A stretch of DNA of 53,836 bases from Candidatus Proteinoplasmatales archaeon SG8-5 (GTDB taxonomy: Archaea; Thermoplasmatota; Thermoplasmata; SG8-5), in the NCBI GenBank assembly GCA_001595885.1, contig LSSH01000059.1, positions 1-53,836 on the forward strand. The letters run 5' to 3'. The first letter of the stretch is position 1, and each line of letters starts with the position of its first letter. This document shows, in pieces, positions 1 to 8,265 of the stretch. The notes beneath the pieces are model-generated. The model made no database searches and was not told the DNA's origin. It was given only the letters and a program-made list of their open reading frames with translations. The translations under genes were made by a program, and so were the position numbers.

Positions 1-178
1 CGGGGGACTTAACCCGCGCGCCGAGGATGTGGTCCTGAAGGAAGGAATGGTCTTCACGGTCGAACCCGGCGTCTACGAGCCAGGATTCGGTGGGGTCCGC
101 ATCGAGGATGACGTTGTGGTGAGGAAGGGTGGTCCGGAGATACTCACAACTGCCAGCCGCGATGTCTTTGAACTCTGA
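1..178 (+). CDS. M24 family metallopeptidase (Xaa-Pro peptidase type), C-terminal fragment
   Basis: Only the last 58 codons of this gene lie in the window, read in the frame that starts at base 2 and ends at the TGA at 176-178. The fragment contains VFTVEPGVYEPGFGGVRIED, the C-terminal metal-site signature of pita-bread (M24) peptidases. In that signature the Glu of VEPG and the Glu of RIED are expected metal ligands. M24 enzymes of this type remove residues from Xaa-Pro peptides in the cytoplasm. The family is secure, but whether it is a dipeptidase or an aminopeptidase cannot be told without the N-terminus. The gene converges on the membrane-protein gene and overlaps its 3' end by 35 bases. 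Confidence 0.85.
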   Translation, partial: GGLNPRAEDVVLKEGMVFTVEPGVYEPGFGGVRIEDDVVVRKGGPEILTTASRDVFEL

Positions 179-620
179 CCCTGTATCTCGGCACCCTTTT
201 GGGTCGGGGCAAGCGCCTTGACCTCTGGACGACCTCCCAGATATAGCTGAGAACCCCGACCATCATGAGGATGAAGGCAGTGACGGTTAGCAGGATCGAT
301 GTTATCTGGTTCGGCAATATGTGAAAGTAACCCAGCAGTGAGATGAAGTACAGGACTATCCCGCCCTTGACGAAGAATAAGACCGTGTTAGGAATGTCCA
401 TGCTCGAGGCCCTGACGGGTCCCGAGTACGTGATCAGCAGGTAGCCGACACCGAAGACCATTGCCAGCGATATCACCGTGACCATGAATATGATCAGGCT
501 CGTATTGTTGAGGAGGTCGAAGTACTCGAGCATCAGTACGAACAGAATCATCATATACCCTCTTACCAGTAGCTTCAGTACCGGGGGAAAGGGGAATCTC
601 TTTTTATGCTCCTGAGTCAA
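144..620 (-). CDS. Small polytopic membrane protein of unknown function
   Basis: This is a 158-residue protein with about four hydrophobic segments (roughly residues 16-35, 40-63, 78-97 and 103-127). The N-terminus is short and basic, and the cytoplasmic-looking tail is very Arg-rich (about residues 130-158). I do not recognise the family. The start is TTG at 618-620. It is chosen because GGAGGTGAT (624-632 on this strand), a near-perfect complement of the 16S 3' end, sits just upstream. A TATA-like ACTTATTTATAC lies around 656-667, at a suitable distance for a short leader. The 3' end overlaps the M24 gene, so the last dozen residues are constrained by two frames. Confidence 0.7.
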   Translation of the reverse strand: MTQEHKKRFPFPPVLKLLVRGYMMILFVLMLEYFDLLNNTSLIIFMVTVISLAMVFGVGYLLITYSGPVRASSMDIPNTVLFFVKGGIVLYFISLLGYFHILPNQITSILLTVTAFILMMVGVLSYIWEVVQRSRRLPRPKRVPRYRVRVQRHRGWQL

Positions 621-810
621 ACTATCACCTCCATTATAATATTATGTGATGAAGGGGTATAAATAAGTCATGTGGTGACCCCCAGGTTGTACACCAAAAC
701 ACCATTGCTTGGACATCGTGTGTATACTGGGCCATGGTTCGTGATTGTTTAAGAATCCTTGAACCGTTCTCTTAATGGTCTTCGTACATATTGATGTCGC
801 TCCCTTCATG

Positions 811-818
811 TATTTATG
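811..818 (+). promoter_or_regulatory. Putative TATA box of the GAPDH gene
   Basis: TATTTATG lies about 38 bases before the TTG start. It would place transcription initiation near 838, leaving a very short leader that still contains the GGTGA Shine-Dalgarno at 841-845. The rest of the 633-849 gap shows nothing else I can name. Confidence 0.4.
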
Positions 819-849
819 GATGTATTGTATCCACCTCCGCGGTGATTGT

Positions 850-1860
850 TTGTCAGTCAAGGTGGCCATCAACGGTTACGGCACGATTGGTAAGCGTGTG
901 GCGGACGCCGTCACGCAGCAGGACGATATGGAGATCATAGGGGTAGTCAAGAGACGCCCCACGTTCGAGGCCAAGGACGCGATGAGGCTCGGTTTTCCGT
1001 TCTACGCTGCCGATGAGGAATTTATACCCGATCTCGAAAAGGCCGGTATCAAGGTGGGGGGGGTGCTCACCGAACTTCTGGAAAAATCTGACATTGTAAT
1101 GGATTGTACACCGAAAAAGGCCGGGTACAAGGAGCTTTACGAGAAGCACAACGTCAAGGCCATATGGCAGGGCGGGGAGAAGCACGAATTGACTGGCTTG
1201 TCCTTCAATACAATGGCGAATTATGAGGATGCCATTGGTGCTCAGTTCGCCAGGGTGGTGTCCTGTAACACAACCGGCCTTTGCAGAACGCTATATCCAG
1301 TCAAAGAAAGGTATGGCATAGAAAACGCTCTGGGCGTCATGGTGAGGCGCTCGGCCGACCCCTGGGACACCAAACGCGGGCCAATAAACGCGATCGAACC
1401 GGTCCTCAAGGTGCCGTCCCATCACGGTCCGGACGTTCAGACCGTCATGCCAGACCTTAACATCCAAACCACGGCCGTGAAGGTCCCGACCACGATAATG
1501 CACCTGCACTCGGTCATCGTAAAATTGAAGAGCCGGCCATCGAGCCAGGATATCGTTCAGCTGTGGGACGAGACGCCAAGAGTGGCCATGATCGACTCCA
1601 GCGAGGGCATCAAGTCCACCGCGCAGATAATGGAATGGGCGAAGGACCTGAACAGAAAGCGGGGAGACCTCTTCGAAATAGCCGTCTGGAAGGACGGCGT
1701 ACACGTTGTCGGAGACACACTGTATTATTACCAGGCCATCCACCAGGAGAGCGACGTGATACCGGAGAACATCGACTGCATAAGGGCGATGTGCGAGGTC
1801 GAGACCGACAAGTTCAAGTCAATTGAGAAGACCGACAAGGCGATGGGCCTAATCGCTTGA
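850..1860 (+). CDS. gap: Archaeal (type II) glyceraldehyde-3-phosphate dehydrogenase
   Basis: This enzyme phosphorylates and oxidises glyceraldehyde 3-phosphate to 1,3-bisphosphoglycerate (and the reverse) with NAD(P), in central carbon metabolism. The 336-residue length fits the archaeal class. The Rossmann motif NGYGTIGKRVADA is at about residues 8-20. The catalytic Cys is residue 139 in SCNTTGLCR, typical of the archaeal enzymes. The open frame runs upstream to 775, but I take the TTG at 850: GGTGA at 841-845 precedes it, and homologues begin just before the KVAINGYG strand. The upstream extension is unlike the family. The gene appears monocistronic; the next gene converges on it. Confidence 0.95.
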   Translation: MSVKVAINGYGTIGKRVADAVTQQDDMEIIGVVKRRPTFEAKDAMRLGFPFYAADEEFIPDLEKAGIKVGGVLTELLEKSDIVMDCTPKKAGYKELYEKHNVKAIWQGGEKHELTGLSFNTMANYEDAIGAQFARVVSCNTTGLCRTLYPVKERYGIENALGVMVRRSADPWDTKRGPINAIEPVLKVPSHHGPDVQTVMPDLNIQTTAVKVPTTIMHLHSVIVKLKSRPSSQDIVQLWDETPRVAMIDSSEGIKSTAQIMEWAKDLNRKRGDLFEIAVWKDGVHVVGDTLYYYQAIHQESDVIPENIDCIRAMCEVETDKFKSIEKTDKAMGLIA

Positions 1861-1942
1861 TATTCGGTTCGATACCTTCAAATTAATTAAGTGATGGTGC
1901 GCCTTTGAATATTTAAAACGGCGCCGGCCACGTGGGGGTCAA

Positions 1943-2656
1943 TCACTTCTTCTTTTTATGACGCTTAATGGACTTGCTTGCCCTATTAACCACCCCGGCC
2001 AGCGTGTGGAACTCCCACTCTGACAGGTCGGCCCTTGCCACAATTTTCCGGAACATCACCTTGGTCTTCGCCTTCTTGTGCTCGGGATAGTTTATTTCCT
2101 CAAGGAGTGCGGCCCACAATTCATTGAGGGTTTCCTTTTCTCTCTCGCCGACCAGCGTCCTCGCCATGGGCTCCTTGTCAAGCCTGAAGAGCTCGTATAG
2201 GACCACTGTCACGGCATGCGACACGTTCATGATGGGATTAAGCTCGGCAGTGGGAACGGTGACCATGATGTCGCACTTTGCCAGTTCCTCGTTGCTGAGG
2301 CCCTGGTCCTCGCGACCGAAAACGAGGCCCACCCGCCCCTGCTTCTCGCCCACGTACTCCGCGAAGTCGCTCGGAGACATCGGATGCCGCAGGAATTTCC
2401 TCTCGTTGCCGCTGGGTATGCCCGATGTGCCTATGACCAGGTCGAGTCCCTGAATGGCCTCATCGAAGGTCTTGGTTATCTTGGCATTCTCGACGATGAA
2501 CCTGCCGTGCTTGGCAAATCTGTATGCATCGTCGTCCAGCTCACAGGGATTGAAGAGGACGAGCTCCTCCGCTCCGAAGTTGCTCATGCTCCTTGCCACG
2601 GAACCGATATTGCCGGCGATGAGGGGTTCGGCCAGTACCACGACGTACTCTGGCAT
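1943..2656 (-). CDS. trmJ: TrmJ-like SPOUT tRNA 2'-O-methyltransferase
   Basis: This is a SpoU/TrmH-superfamily RNA methyltransferase of 237 residues. The family uses S-adenosylmethionine to 2'-O-methylate tRNA; TrmJ acts at position 32 of the anticodon loop. Three diagnostic blocks are visible: NIGSVARSM near residues 17-25 (motif 1), GLVFGREDQGLSNEE near 112-126 (motif 2), and NPIMNVSHAVTVVLYEL near 139-155 (motif 3). A C-terminal basic helical region follows and ends in a Lys run. ATG at 2654-2656 is about 28 bases from the centre of a palindromic TATA box, so the gene is probably leaderless. It is divergent from truA, another anticodon-region tRNA-modification gene. TrmJ rather than another TrmH-type enzyme is inferred from domain order. 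Confidence 0.85.
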   Translation of the reverse strand: MPEYVVVLAEPLIAGNIGSVARSMSNFGAEELVLFNPCELDDDAYRFAKHGRFIVENAKITKTFDEAIQGLDLVIGTSGIPSGNERKFLRHPMSPSDFAEYVGEKQGRVGLVFGREDQGLSNEELAKCDIMVTVPTAELNPIMNVSHAVTVVLYELFRLDKEPMARTLVGEREKETLNELWAALLEEINYPEHKKAKTKVMFRKIVARADLSEWEFHTLAGVVNRASKSIKRHKKKK

Positions 2657-2678
2657 CGGCCGGCCATAACCGAAGGCA

Positions 2679-2689
2679 TTTATAAATCC
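2679..2689. promoter_or_regulatory. Shared bidirectional TATA box for trmJ and truA
   Basis: The palindromic core TTTATAAA (flanked as ATTTATAAATC) lies centrally in the 52-base gap between the two divergent genes. Its centre is about 28 bases from the trmJ ATG and about 25 from the truA ATG. One element can therefore position TBP for two leaderless transcripts. Confidence 0.6.
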
Positions 2690-2708
2690 ATGTCATCGGC
2701 AGCGTTGC

Positions 2709-3446
2709 ATGAAGTACGCACTGAAGTTCGCCTATGACGGCCAAGCCTTTGAGGGATATGCCAGGCAACCCGGTATGAGGACTGTCGAGGGAGAGGTCAT
2801 CGAGACAATGCAAAGCCTCGGAATCATCGAGGACCCGAGATCAAACGCGTTTCAAAGCGCTAGCAGGACGGACAGGGGCGTTAGCGCTGCCGGCAACGTG
2901 ATCGCCGTAGTAACTGGCTTTGACAAAGACGCGCTGATACCCGCACTCAACTCGAAGCTCGATGGGGCCGTGTTCTGGGGCATTGCCCAGGTCGAAGGCG
3001 GCTTCAATGCCAGGCACGCCAGGGAGAGGTGGTACAGGTACATTCTCCACCGCACCAGAATGCCGGACCCTAATGAACTTCAAACAGCAGCCAACCAGTT
3101 CGTCGGTGAGCACGACTTTTGCGATTATGCAAAGAAGGACACAGGGGAGGAGAATACGGTTTTGACAATCAACTCCATTGATATCAATGGGAACGCTGAC
3201 TTCATCTTCATCGACATCAAAGCGGAACGATTCCTCTGGCAGATGGTGCGTCGACTCGTCTCTTCAATGATGGATGGAGGAACTGGACCAGCGCCGGCCG
3301 AGAACCTCATCCTCATGGATGTGGCCTATGATTTTCCGTTTAATGAACCGACCGAGAAAGGTACGCCCTTTCTTAAACATCACATCAGTGCCCGAACCCG
3401 TGCCGAAGCCATGAGCCAGATAGATAAAATCATTACATCCGCTTGA
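2709..3446 (+). CDS. truA: tRNA pseudouridine synthase A
   Basis: The enzyme isomerises uridines 38-40 in the tRNA anticodon arm to pseudouridine. The 245-residue protein has the TruA catalytic motif SRTDRGVSA, with the nucleophilic Asp at residue 55. It also has a typical N-terminus (KFAYDGQAFEGYARQPG) and the C-terminal FLWQMVRR block. The ATG lies about 25 bases from the shared TATA element and has no Shine-Dalgarno, so translation is probably leaderless. The 3' end overlaps the convergent tiaS gene by 14 bases. The neighbourhood trmJ-truA-tiaS is a local cluster of tRNA-modification genes. Confidence 0.95.
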   Translation: MKYALKFAYDGQAFEGYARQPGMRTVEGEVIETMQSLGIIEDPRSNAFQSASRTDRGVSAAGNVIAVVTGFDKDALIPALNSKLDGAVFWGIAQVEGGFNARHARERWYRYILHRTRMPDPNELQTAANQFVGEHDFCDYAKKDTGEENTVLTINSIDINGNADFIFIDIKAERFLWQMVRRLVSSMMDGGTGPAPAENLILMDVAYDFPFNEPTEKGTPFLKHHISARTRAEAMSQIDKIITSA

Positions 3447-4728
3447 GGGGTTTTGAAAGGTGCCGCCGGGAGCCGACTGGCGGCTCGTACCAGCCGGTTG
3501 AGGCGGCTCTCCGCAGAGCCCTGAACTCTGCCTCGTTTTCCCCGACCTTCTTCCCGCAACTGCATCTGTAACCCTGGTCTTTGCCTATGGATTTCATCCG
3601 CTTGCTGCACTTTGGGCACATGGGATTGGCGACCTTTTCCCTCACATTGGCCAGCTTCTGGATCCTGACTTTTTCGACGTTGATCGTGAAGGGCTTCTCC
3701 CTGACGCCGCCCATGACGAGAAGCCGGTCTCCGGGAACGAGGACCTCGCCAATCCTCCTGAAGGATTTGGCAGGTTCGTAGATGGTGCAATCGACAACGT
3801 TATGGCCATTTGATAACGAAAATATCAAATGACCGCCCTTAATCGTCCTCGGAGCTGAGGTGACGTTTCCTATCACGCTGACTGATGTAAACGGCTCCAA
3901 ACGTGATATTGATGTGCGAGTGATGTGGTCGTCCGTGCCCTGGTTGGTGAGGAAAATCATATGCCTGGCTATTCTTTCCGACCTCACGGCGGCGGCTGCC
4001 TCGGGCAGGTCTTGTTCCTTATCCCCCCGGATGCCGTACAAGATCGGGCAGGGCGAGGCCGGTGCGATGACCATGTGCATCTCCTCGTAATCGTAGTTGT
4101 TGAATGTCGTGGGAAAGGCCCTGTCCATCTTCCTGACGCTGGCCTCATTGATGTTCCGGGGCTTGCCCCACATTATCTGCTCCCTATAAGCTATCAGTTC
4201 ATGCGTAGGGGCCCGAGGCCGCCAGGCAACTGCCGATATTGCTCCTATAAGGCCTCGGTTGTTCTTCCAGCCTTTCGAGAATTCGGGCTTGGCCAAGGCC
4301 ATGTGCCGTTTGAGGTCAACAACCTCCCTGACAGCCCCCCAGTACAATGCCTGGGGAGGTTTCCTACTTGTCATTATTAGGCCTGGATTGGTGTTGGCGT
4401 CTTCGAACATTGCCAGGTCCTCGATGACCCTGCAGGCGCGTTCGTAATGACCCTCCGTCGGCTTGGTGTTTGTACCCGACGGGAAGCATTCGACAGGTTT
4501 CCCGTCCAACTCTCCGATGGTCTTGGGCCTTCCTGAGCCGTTGCCCAGCTTCAGAGCTATGGCCCCGTTCCCCCTGGTCTTCCACGGCACGTTGGGGTTC
4601 AGCCGGACCAGGCGCGGGTGTTCCAGTAGGTCGAACTCGCCGAACTCCCTTATCAGCTCTGTTGCCAGGTATGTCGTGCACATGCCCCTGACAGAATCCG
4701 TGTCGTCAACCCCGATGTATATGCCAAT
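3433..4728 (-). CDS. tiaS: tRNA(Ile2) 2-agmatinylcytidine synthetase, with non-canonical start
   Basis: TiaS makes agmatidine at C34 of the AUA-reading tRNA-Ile using agmatine and ATP. Family landmarks run in order: GVDDTDSVRGMCTTYLA at the N-terminus, RLNPNVPWKTRGNGA, GRGLIGA-type and CPILYGIRG blocks, an OB-fold region, a zinc ribbon CPKC...CSCG, and the conserved tail ARRHLSKPL. No ATG, GTG or TTG lies between the stop of the rhomboid gene and the DDTD motif. The first ATG (4681-4683) would delete DDTD. I therefore place the start at ATT (4726-4728), which gives the family-like N-terminus (M)GIYIGVDDTD. The gene follows the rhomboid stop codon in the same frame after one codon, so reinitiation is likely. 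The product is certain; the start is an inference. Confidence 0.9.
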   Translation of the reverse strand: MGIYIGVDDTDSVRGMCTTYLATELIREFGEFDLLEHPRLVRLNPNVPWKTRGNGAIALKLGNGSGRPKTIGELDGKPVECFPSGTNTKPTEGHYERACRVIEDLAMFEDANTNPGLIMTSRKPPQALYWGAVREVVDLKRHMALAKPEFSKGWKNNRGLIGAISAVAWRPRAPTHELIAYREQIMWGKPRNINEASVRKMDRAFPTTFNNYDYEEMHMVIAPASPCPILYGIRGDKEQDLPEAAAAVRSERIARHMIFLTNQGTDDHITRTSISRLEPFTSVSVIGNVTSAPRTIKGGHLIFSLSNGHNVVDCTIYEPAKSFRRIGEVLVPGDRLLVMGGVREKPFTINVEKVRIQKLANVREKVANPMCPKCSKRMKSIGKDQGYRCSCGKKVGENEAEFRALRRAASTGWYEPPVGSRRHLSKPLKRM

Positions 4729-4731
4729 CCC

Positions 4732-5619
4732 TCACTTTGTAATCTTGGTCACCTGGCCGCACTCACATTCTATGACGTCGGCGCGCTCAACGTGGCGCTT
4801 GCACTTCGGGCACCTGGCAACGTTCTTGAAGAAGTAGTCGAGCCACGCCTCCCTCACCTCTTCCTCGTCCTCTTTCTCAATCTTCTCCACCATTGCCAGG
4901 TCGCCATCCTTTATCGTCATATTCCTGAGGACGTCGTAATCCAGGTTGACCTCCTTCTTTTCCCTCTTCTTCACGATGAGGGGCGCGATCACGATGCCGC
5001 TGACGATTCCTCCCACGTGAGCAATATGTGCCACGCCGTCGTCTATTGATATCATCACCAGAAAGGTCTCGACCACGAACATGATGCCGACGGCCAGCCA
5101 CACCGGCGCCCTGGTGGTGAAGAAGAAGCCGAGGATCATCGGTATCCTGTCCCTCGGATAGAGTATCAAAAACGCGCCGCCGATGCCGAATATCGCCCCG
5201 GACGCGCCGAGGAGGTGGGATTCCGAATCCATGTGGAGGAAGTAGAAGCTGAGGGTGGCAACGATGCCTGTGACGAAGTAGATGACCCCCCAGTTCCGGG
5301 TGCCGATGCGCTCTTCCAGGGGGAGTCCGAGGAGATAGAGTATCAACACGTTTCCGAGGAGATGTGCCGCGTTCGCGTGCATGAACATCGAGGTGATCAT
5401 GGTGGGTATGTACTCTAACTGGCCGAAACGCGCCGGCACGAAGGTCTGGTAATCAACAAGGCTCTGGGAGAGTGCGTAATCCGACGCATCCAATGCGAAT
5501 TGGTAAATGAAGATGATGATGTTGGCGATCACGAACATCTGGGATAGGTACGCCTTCCTCCAGATAACAACAATAATCGAGACTATGATGATGGCCGGGA
5601 TTGGGAGGATCTCCAACAT
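4732..5619 (-). CDS. Rhomboid-family intramembrane serine protease with C-terminal zinc ribbon
   Basis: Rhomboids cleave substrates within the membrane using a Ser-His dyad. The 295-residue protein has an N-terminal membrane helix, then the conserved HANAAHLLGN loop/helix (about 81-90), GASGAIFG with the nucleophile Ser140, and AHVGG with the catalytic His201. All dyad residues are present, so it should be active. After the last helix comes a charged segment of about 55 residues, then a zinc ribbon (CPKC...CECG, about 274-291) on the cytoplasmic side. The ribbon is not part of the core fold and may recruit partners. The gene lies 10 bases after its upstream neighbour, with AGGGG as a probable ribosome site. 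Its TGA is immediately followed in frame by tiaS. Confidence 0.9.
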   Translation of the reverse strand: MLEILPIPAIIIVSIIVVIWRKAYLSQMFVIANIIIFIYQFALDASDYALSQSLVDYQTFVPARFGQLEYIPTMITSMFMHANAAHLLGNVLILYLLGLPLEERIGTRNWGVIYFVTGIVATLSFYFLHMDSESHLLGASGAIFGIGGAFLILYPRDRIPMILGFFFTTRAPVWLAVGIMFVVETFLVMISIDDGVAHIAHVGGIVSGIVIAPLIVKKREKKEVNLDYDVLRNMTIKDGDLAMVEKIEKEDEEEVREAWLDYFFKNVARCPKCKRHVERADVIECECGQVTKITK

Positions 5620-5629
5620 GTGAGGGCCC

Positions 5630-6463
5630 CTAAGTGTATCTGCCGTCTATGAGGTCGTTAATGTATCTGGACAGGACGTTCAACTCGCCCACGTCGCCCT
5701 TCCAGTCCCTGAGCAGGACCTCGTAGTCGTCCTCGATCTCGTCTATCGCCTTCGAGATTTGGGGTCTGAACGGCTCTATCTCCTCTCCAATGACGACGGC
5801 GGCTATCGTGATGAACCTGCCCCTGCCTATAAGGACCTGGAAGCGTCCGAACTTCATCTGGTCCAGCTCTCCGCCCTCGCCCCTGAAGGAGTCCTTCACA
5901 AAGTCCTGAACGGCCGTCAGCATGCCGCTGAGTATGTCCTGGTCCACGTCGGGCTTTAGGCGGCGGGTGAAGTGCTTGATGAGGCGCCCGTCACGGGACA
6001 TCAGGAACACCTCGTCTATAATGGCCCTCTCGACCCTCAGTTTCTTTCCGCAATGGGGGCAGGACTTCCATTCTTCCTCCACCTTCTTTGCACAGTGGGG
6101 GCAGTTTATGGTCTTGGGCGGTGGAGGCGCGGGTTGCAGCACCGGTTGGGGAGCAGGTATCGGATAGGTTCGCGGTGGCTGTTGCGGGGTGGCTGAAGCG
6201 TCGCAGTGAGGGCACTTCGGCAAAGTCTTGAGGACCTTCCTCTTACAGGTCGCGCAGGTGAGCAATTTACCCTTTGGCCTGAACGCGATATAGATGATGA
6301 TGCCGAGTAAGGGAATGGCCCAGACGACGATGAACCATAAAGCGACCCTGAGTGCGCTTTTCTCGGCCGCCCCCCTGTTGACGCAATCGAAATAAGTCCA
6401 TATGGCCAGTACGAGGTTCGGGAACAGAAAAACCAGGCATATTGTCAGGATCGCTTCGATCAT
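5630..6463 (-). CDS. Membrane-anchored double zinc-ribbon protein with roadblock/longin-like C-terminal domain
   Basis: This is a 277-residue protein of unknown function. Two hydrophobic helices (about 5-27 and 38-62) resemble the PLDc_N type of membrane anchor (WAIPLLGIIIYIAFRP). A CxxC...CxxC ribbon follows (about 71-86), then a Pro-rich linker and a second ribbon (CPHC...CPHC, about 122-138). The C-terminal domain of about 125 residues opens with DEVFLMSRDGRLIKHFTRR. It reads like a small sensor/roadblock-longin domain that begins with a strand and the words 'RDGRLI'; that assignment is by appearance only. A TATA-like ATTTATATC near 6490-6498 sits about 28 bases before the ATG, so it is probably leaderless and first in an operon with the rhomboid and tiaS. 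Confidence 0.7.
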   Translation of the reverse strand: MIEAILTICLVFLFPNLVLAIWTYFDCVNRGAAEKSALRVALWFIVVWAIPLLGIIIYIAFRPKGKLLTCATCKRKVLKTLPKCPHCDASATPQQPPRTYPIPAPQPVLQPAPPPPKTINCPHCAKKVEEEWKSCPHCGKKLRVERAIIDEVFLMSRDGRLIKHFTRRLKPDVDQDILSGMLTAVQDFVKDSFRGEGGELDQMKFGRFQVLIGRGRFITIAAVVIGEEIEPFRPQISKAIDEIEDDYEVLLRDWKGDVGELNVLSRYINDLIDGRYT

Positions 6464-6603
6464 CGAGTCGACATAATTTGCGGAGTTGATATAAATCTAT
6501 CGATATTGATGGACGCTGTTACCTGAATAATTGTCGTTATTTCTATACCAGACCCTCGGAGACGCCTACCGTTTGTTTATTATCCACACCCCAATACTGA
6601 TGT

Positions 6604-7173
6604 GTGAATCCCGACCCTGACATCAAAATCGAAGTGGACGAAGGCGTTTATGAGCCTTCGGAGGACACATACCTGCTGTTGGAATCCGTATGTGTTGCTA
6701 AAGGTGAGAGGGTGCTCGAGGTGGGGACCGGTTCCGGCATCATCGCCCTCAACTGCGCAAAGGCCGGGGCACGTGTTGTGGCCTCAGATATCTCTGAAGA
6801 GGCGGTGGCCAACGCTAAATCGAATTCTATGAAGAACGGCATAGGTCTCGATGTTCGCCGTTCTGACCTGTTCGGAGGGTTGGAGGGTAGGTTCGACGCT
6901 ATCATATTCAACCCCCCTTACCTGGCCTCTGATGTCGGTCCGGAGGACGCCCGCTTGAGTGGGGGAACCTCGGGTTCGGAGCTTTCCATCAGATTCCTGG
7001 ATGAGGTGGGAGGCGTGTTGAATCCGGGGGGTCGCGTCTATCTACTTACATCCTCACTGAGCTCCCGCGATGTTATTGCCAGGGCTAAAGAGTTGTACAA
7101 GGTCGAATGTGTGGGCTCGAAGGACCTGTTCTTCGAGCGGCTCGAGGTCCATCTGCTAACAGATAAAGATTAA
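6604..7173 (+). CDS. HemK2/Mtq2-type protein-glutamine N5-methyltransferase
   Basis: This is a class I SAM-dependent methyltransferase of 189 residues. It has YEPSEDTYLLLE at residues 16-27, a signature of archaeal/eukaryotic HemK2 enzymes, then the SAM site VLEVGTGSGIIAL (38-50), and the catalytic NPPY at 103-106. In relatives, the Asn of NPPY orients the amide of a Gln side chain, and the enzyme methylates the GGQ glutamine of the release factor aRF1 with a Trm112-like partner. No such partner is seen next door. The start is GTG at 6604. TTTATTATCC around 6573-6582 lies about 27 bases upstream, consistent with leaderless translation. Confidence 0.85.
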   Translation: MNPDPDIKIEVDEGVYEPSEDTYLLLESVCVAKGERVLEVGTGSGIIALNCAKAGARVVASDISEEAVANAKSNSMKNGIGLDVRRSDLFGGLEGRFDAIIFNPPYLASDVGPEDARLSGGTSGSELSIRFLDEVGGVLNPGGRVYLLTSSLSSRDVIARAKELYKVECVGSKDLFFERLEVHLLTDKD

Positions 7174-7214
7174 ATACTGGCTCGGCGTTTTCATGACATC
7201 CAAGGGGGATACGG

Positions 7215-8153
7215 TTGAAGACGGCCATTATTGCTATCGGCGGTAACGCCCTTATCAAGGAAGGCGAGGAGGGTACAATCTACCAGCAGTTCGCCAATGC
7301 CAGGGATACGTGCGCGACCCTGATGGACATCGTCAAGGATGGGTATGAGATAGTACTGACCCACGGTAACGGCCCGCAGGTCGGCTTCGCCCTGAGAAGG
7401 CACGAGAGGTCCCGCGACGTTATCCCGCCCTATCCCTTGGGCGTCTGCGTGGCCGAGACCGTGGGCTCGATGGGCTACATGCTGCAGCAGACAATGCAGA
7501 ATACTGTCAAGCGGGTTGGCCTTGGGAAGGACACGGTCACGGTCATAACACAGGTGGTCGTCGACGCGGACGACTCCTCCTTCTCGAATCCCACCAAACC
7601 GATCGGCCAATATTTTTCAAAAGACGAGATCGATGTCAAGGTCAGGGAAGAGGGTTGGGACGTTGTGGAGGCCGGCACGCGAGGCTGGCGCAGGGTGGTG
7701 CCGTCCCCCAGGCCCATCCGCGTCGTCGAGAAGGACACGATAGGCCATCTGCTGGAGAGGGGGAAGATAGTCATCGCCTGCGGCGGCGGGGGCCTGCCAG
7801 TCATTGAACTAGAGGATGGTTCCCTCGACGGTGTCGAGGCCGTTGTGGACAAGGACTATGCCTCGTCCAAGCTGGCCCAGCAATTGGGCGTTGACGACTT
7901 CATCATATTGACGAACGTTGACAAGGTTTGCATCGATTATGGCAAGCCTGACCAGAAGGAACTCGACTCCCTAGACCTTTCCGATGCAAAGGGCCACCTC
8001 GAGGACGGGCAGTTCCCGCCGGGCTCGATGGGGCCGAAAATCGAGGCTGCCATCGAATTCCTCGAGAACGGAGGGAAGAGGGTCGTAATTACGTCCCACG
8101 GTTCACTGGTGGAAGCGGTTCGCGGCAACGCCGGCACCCATATCACCAGGTGA
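7215..8153 (+). CDS. arcC: Carbamate kinase
   Basis: The enzyme transfers phosphate between carbamoyl phosphate and ADP (making ATP) or runs in reverse. The 312-residue length matches the family. Amino-acid-kinase motifs are clear: AIGGNALIKEG near the N-terminus, LTHGNGPQVGF near residues 49-59, ACGGGGLPVIE, DKDYASSKLA and the C-terminal FPPGSMGPKIEAA. The start is TTG at 7215 behind AGGGGGAT (about 7203-7210). No arginine deiminase or ornithine carbamoyltransferase gene flanks it. The enzyme therefore is not encoded in a local ADI operon and may serve purine/pyrimidine fermentation or carbamoyl-phosphate supply; that role is inferred. Confidence 0.95.
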   Translation: MKTAIIAIGGNALIKEGEEGTIYQQFANARDTCATLMDIVKDGYEIVLTHGNGPQVGFALRRHERSRDVIPPYPLGVCVAETVGSMGYMLQQTMQNTVKRVGLGKDTVTVITQVVVDADDSSFSNPTKPIGQYFSKDEIDVKVREEGWDVVEAGTRGWRRVVPSPRPIRVVEKDTIGHLLERGKIVIACGGGGLPVIELEDGSLDGVEAVVDKDYASSKLAQQLGVDDFIILTNVDKVCIDYGKPDQKELDSLDLSDAKGHLEDGQFPPGSMGPKIEAAIEFLENGGKRVVITSHGSLVEAVRGNAGTHITR

Positions 8154-8265
8154 GTGGAACCACTTCTGCAACTGATATGGAAGGGGCAGCCTATGCCAAT
8201 ATCATGAACGCCCATAATCACCAGGGCGGAAATGTTTTAGGCCTTCCAGTCTTCAGCAATGGCGC

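Noticed and set aside
1291..1743. Long antisense frame inside the GAPDH gene
   Set aside because: It is a shadow of a high-GC third-position gene, with no start signal or family likeness.
7475..7852. Antisense frame in the carbamate kinase gene
   Set aside because: Ser/Thr/Pro-rich composition typical of reverse-frame shadows; no ribosome site.
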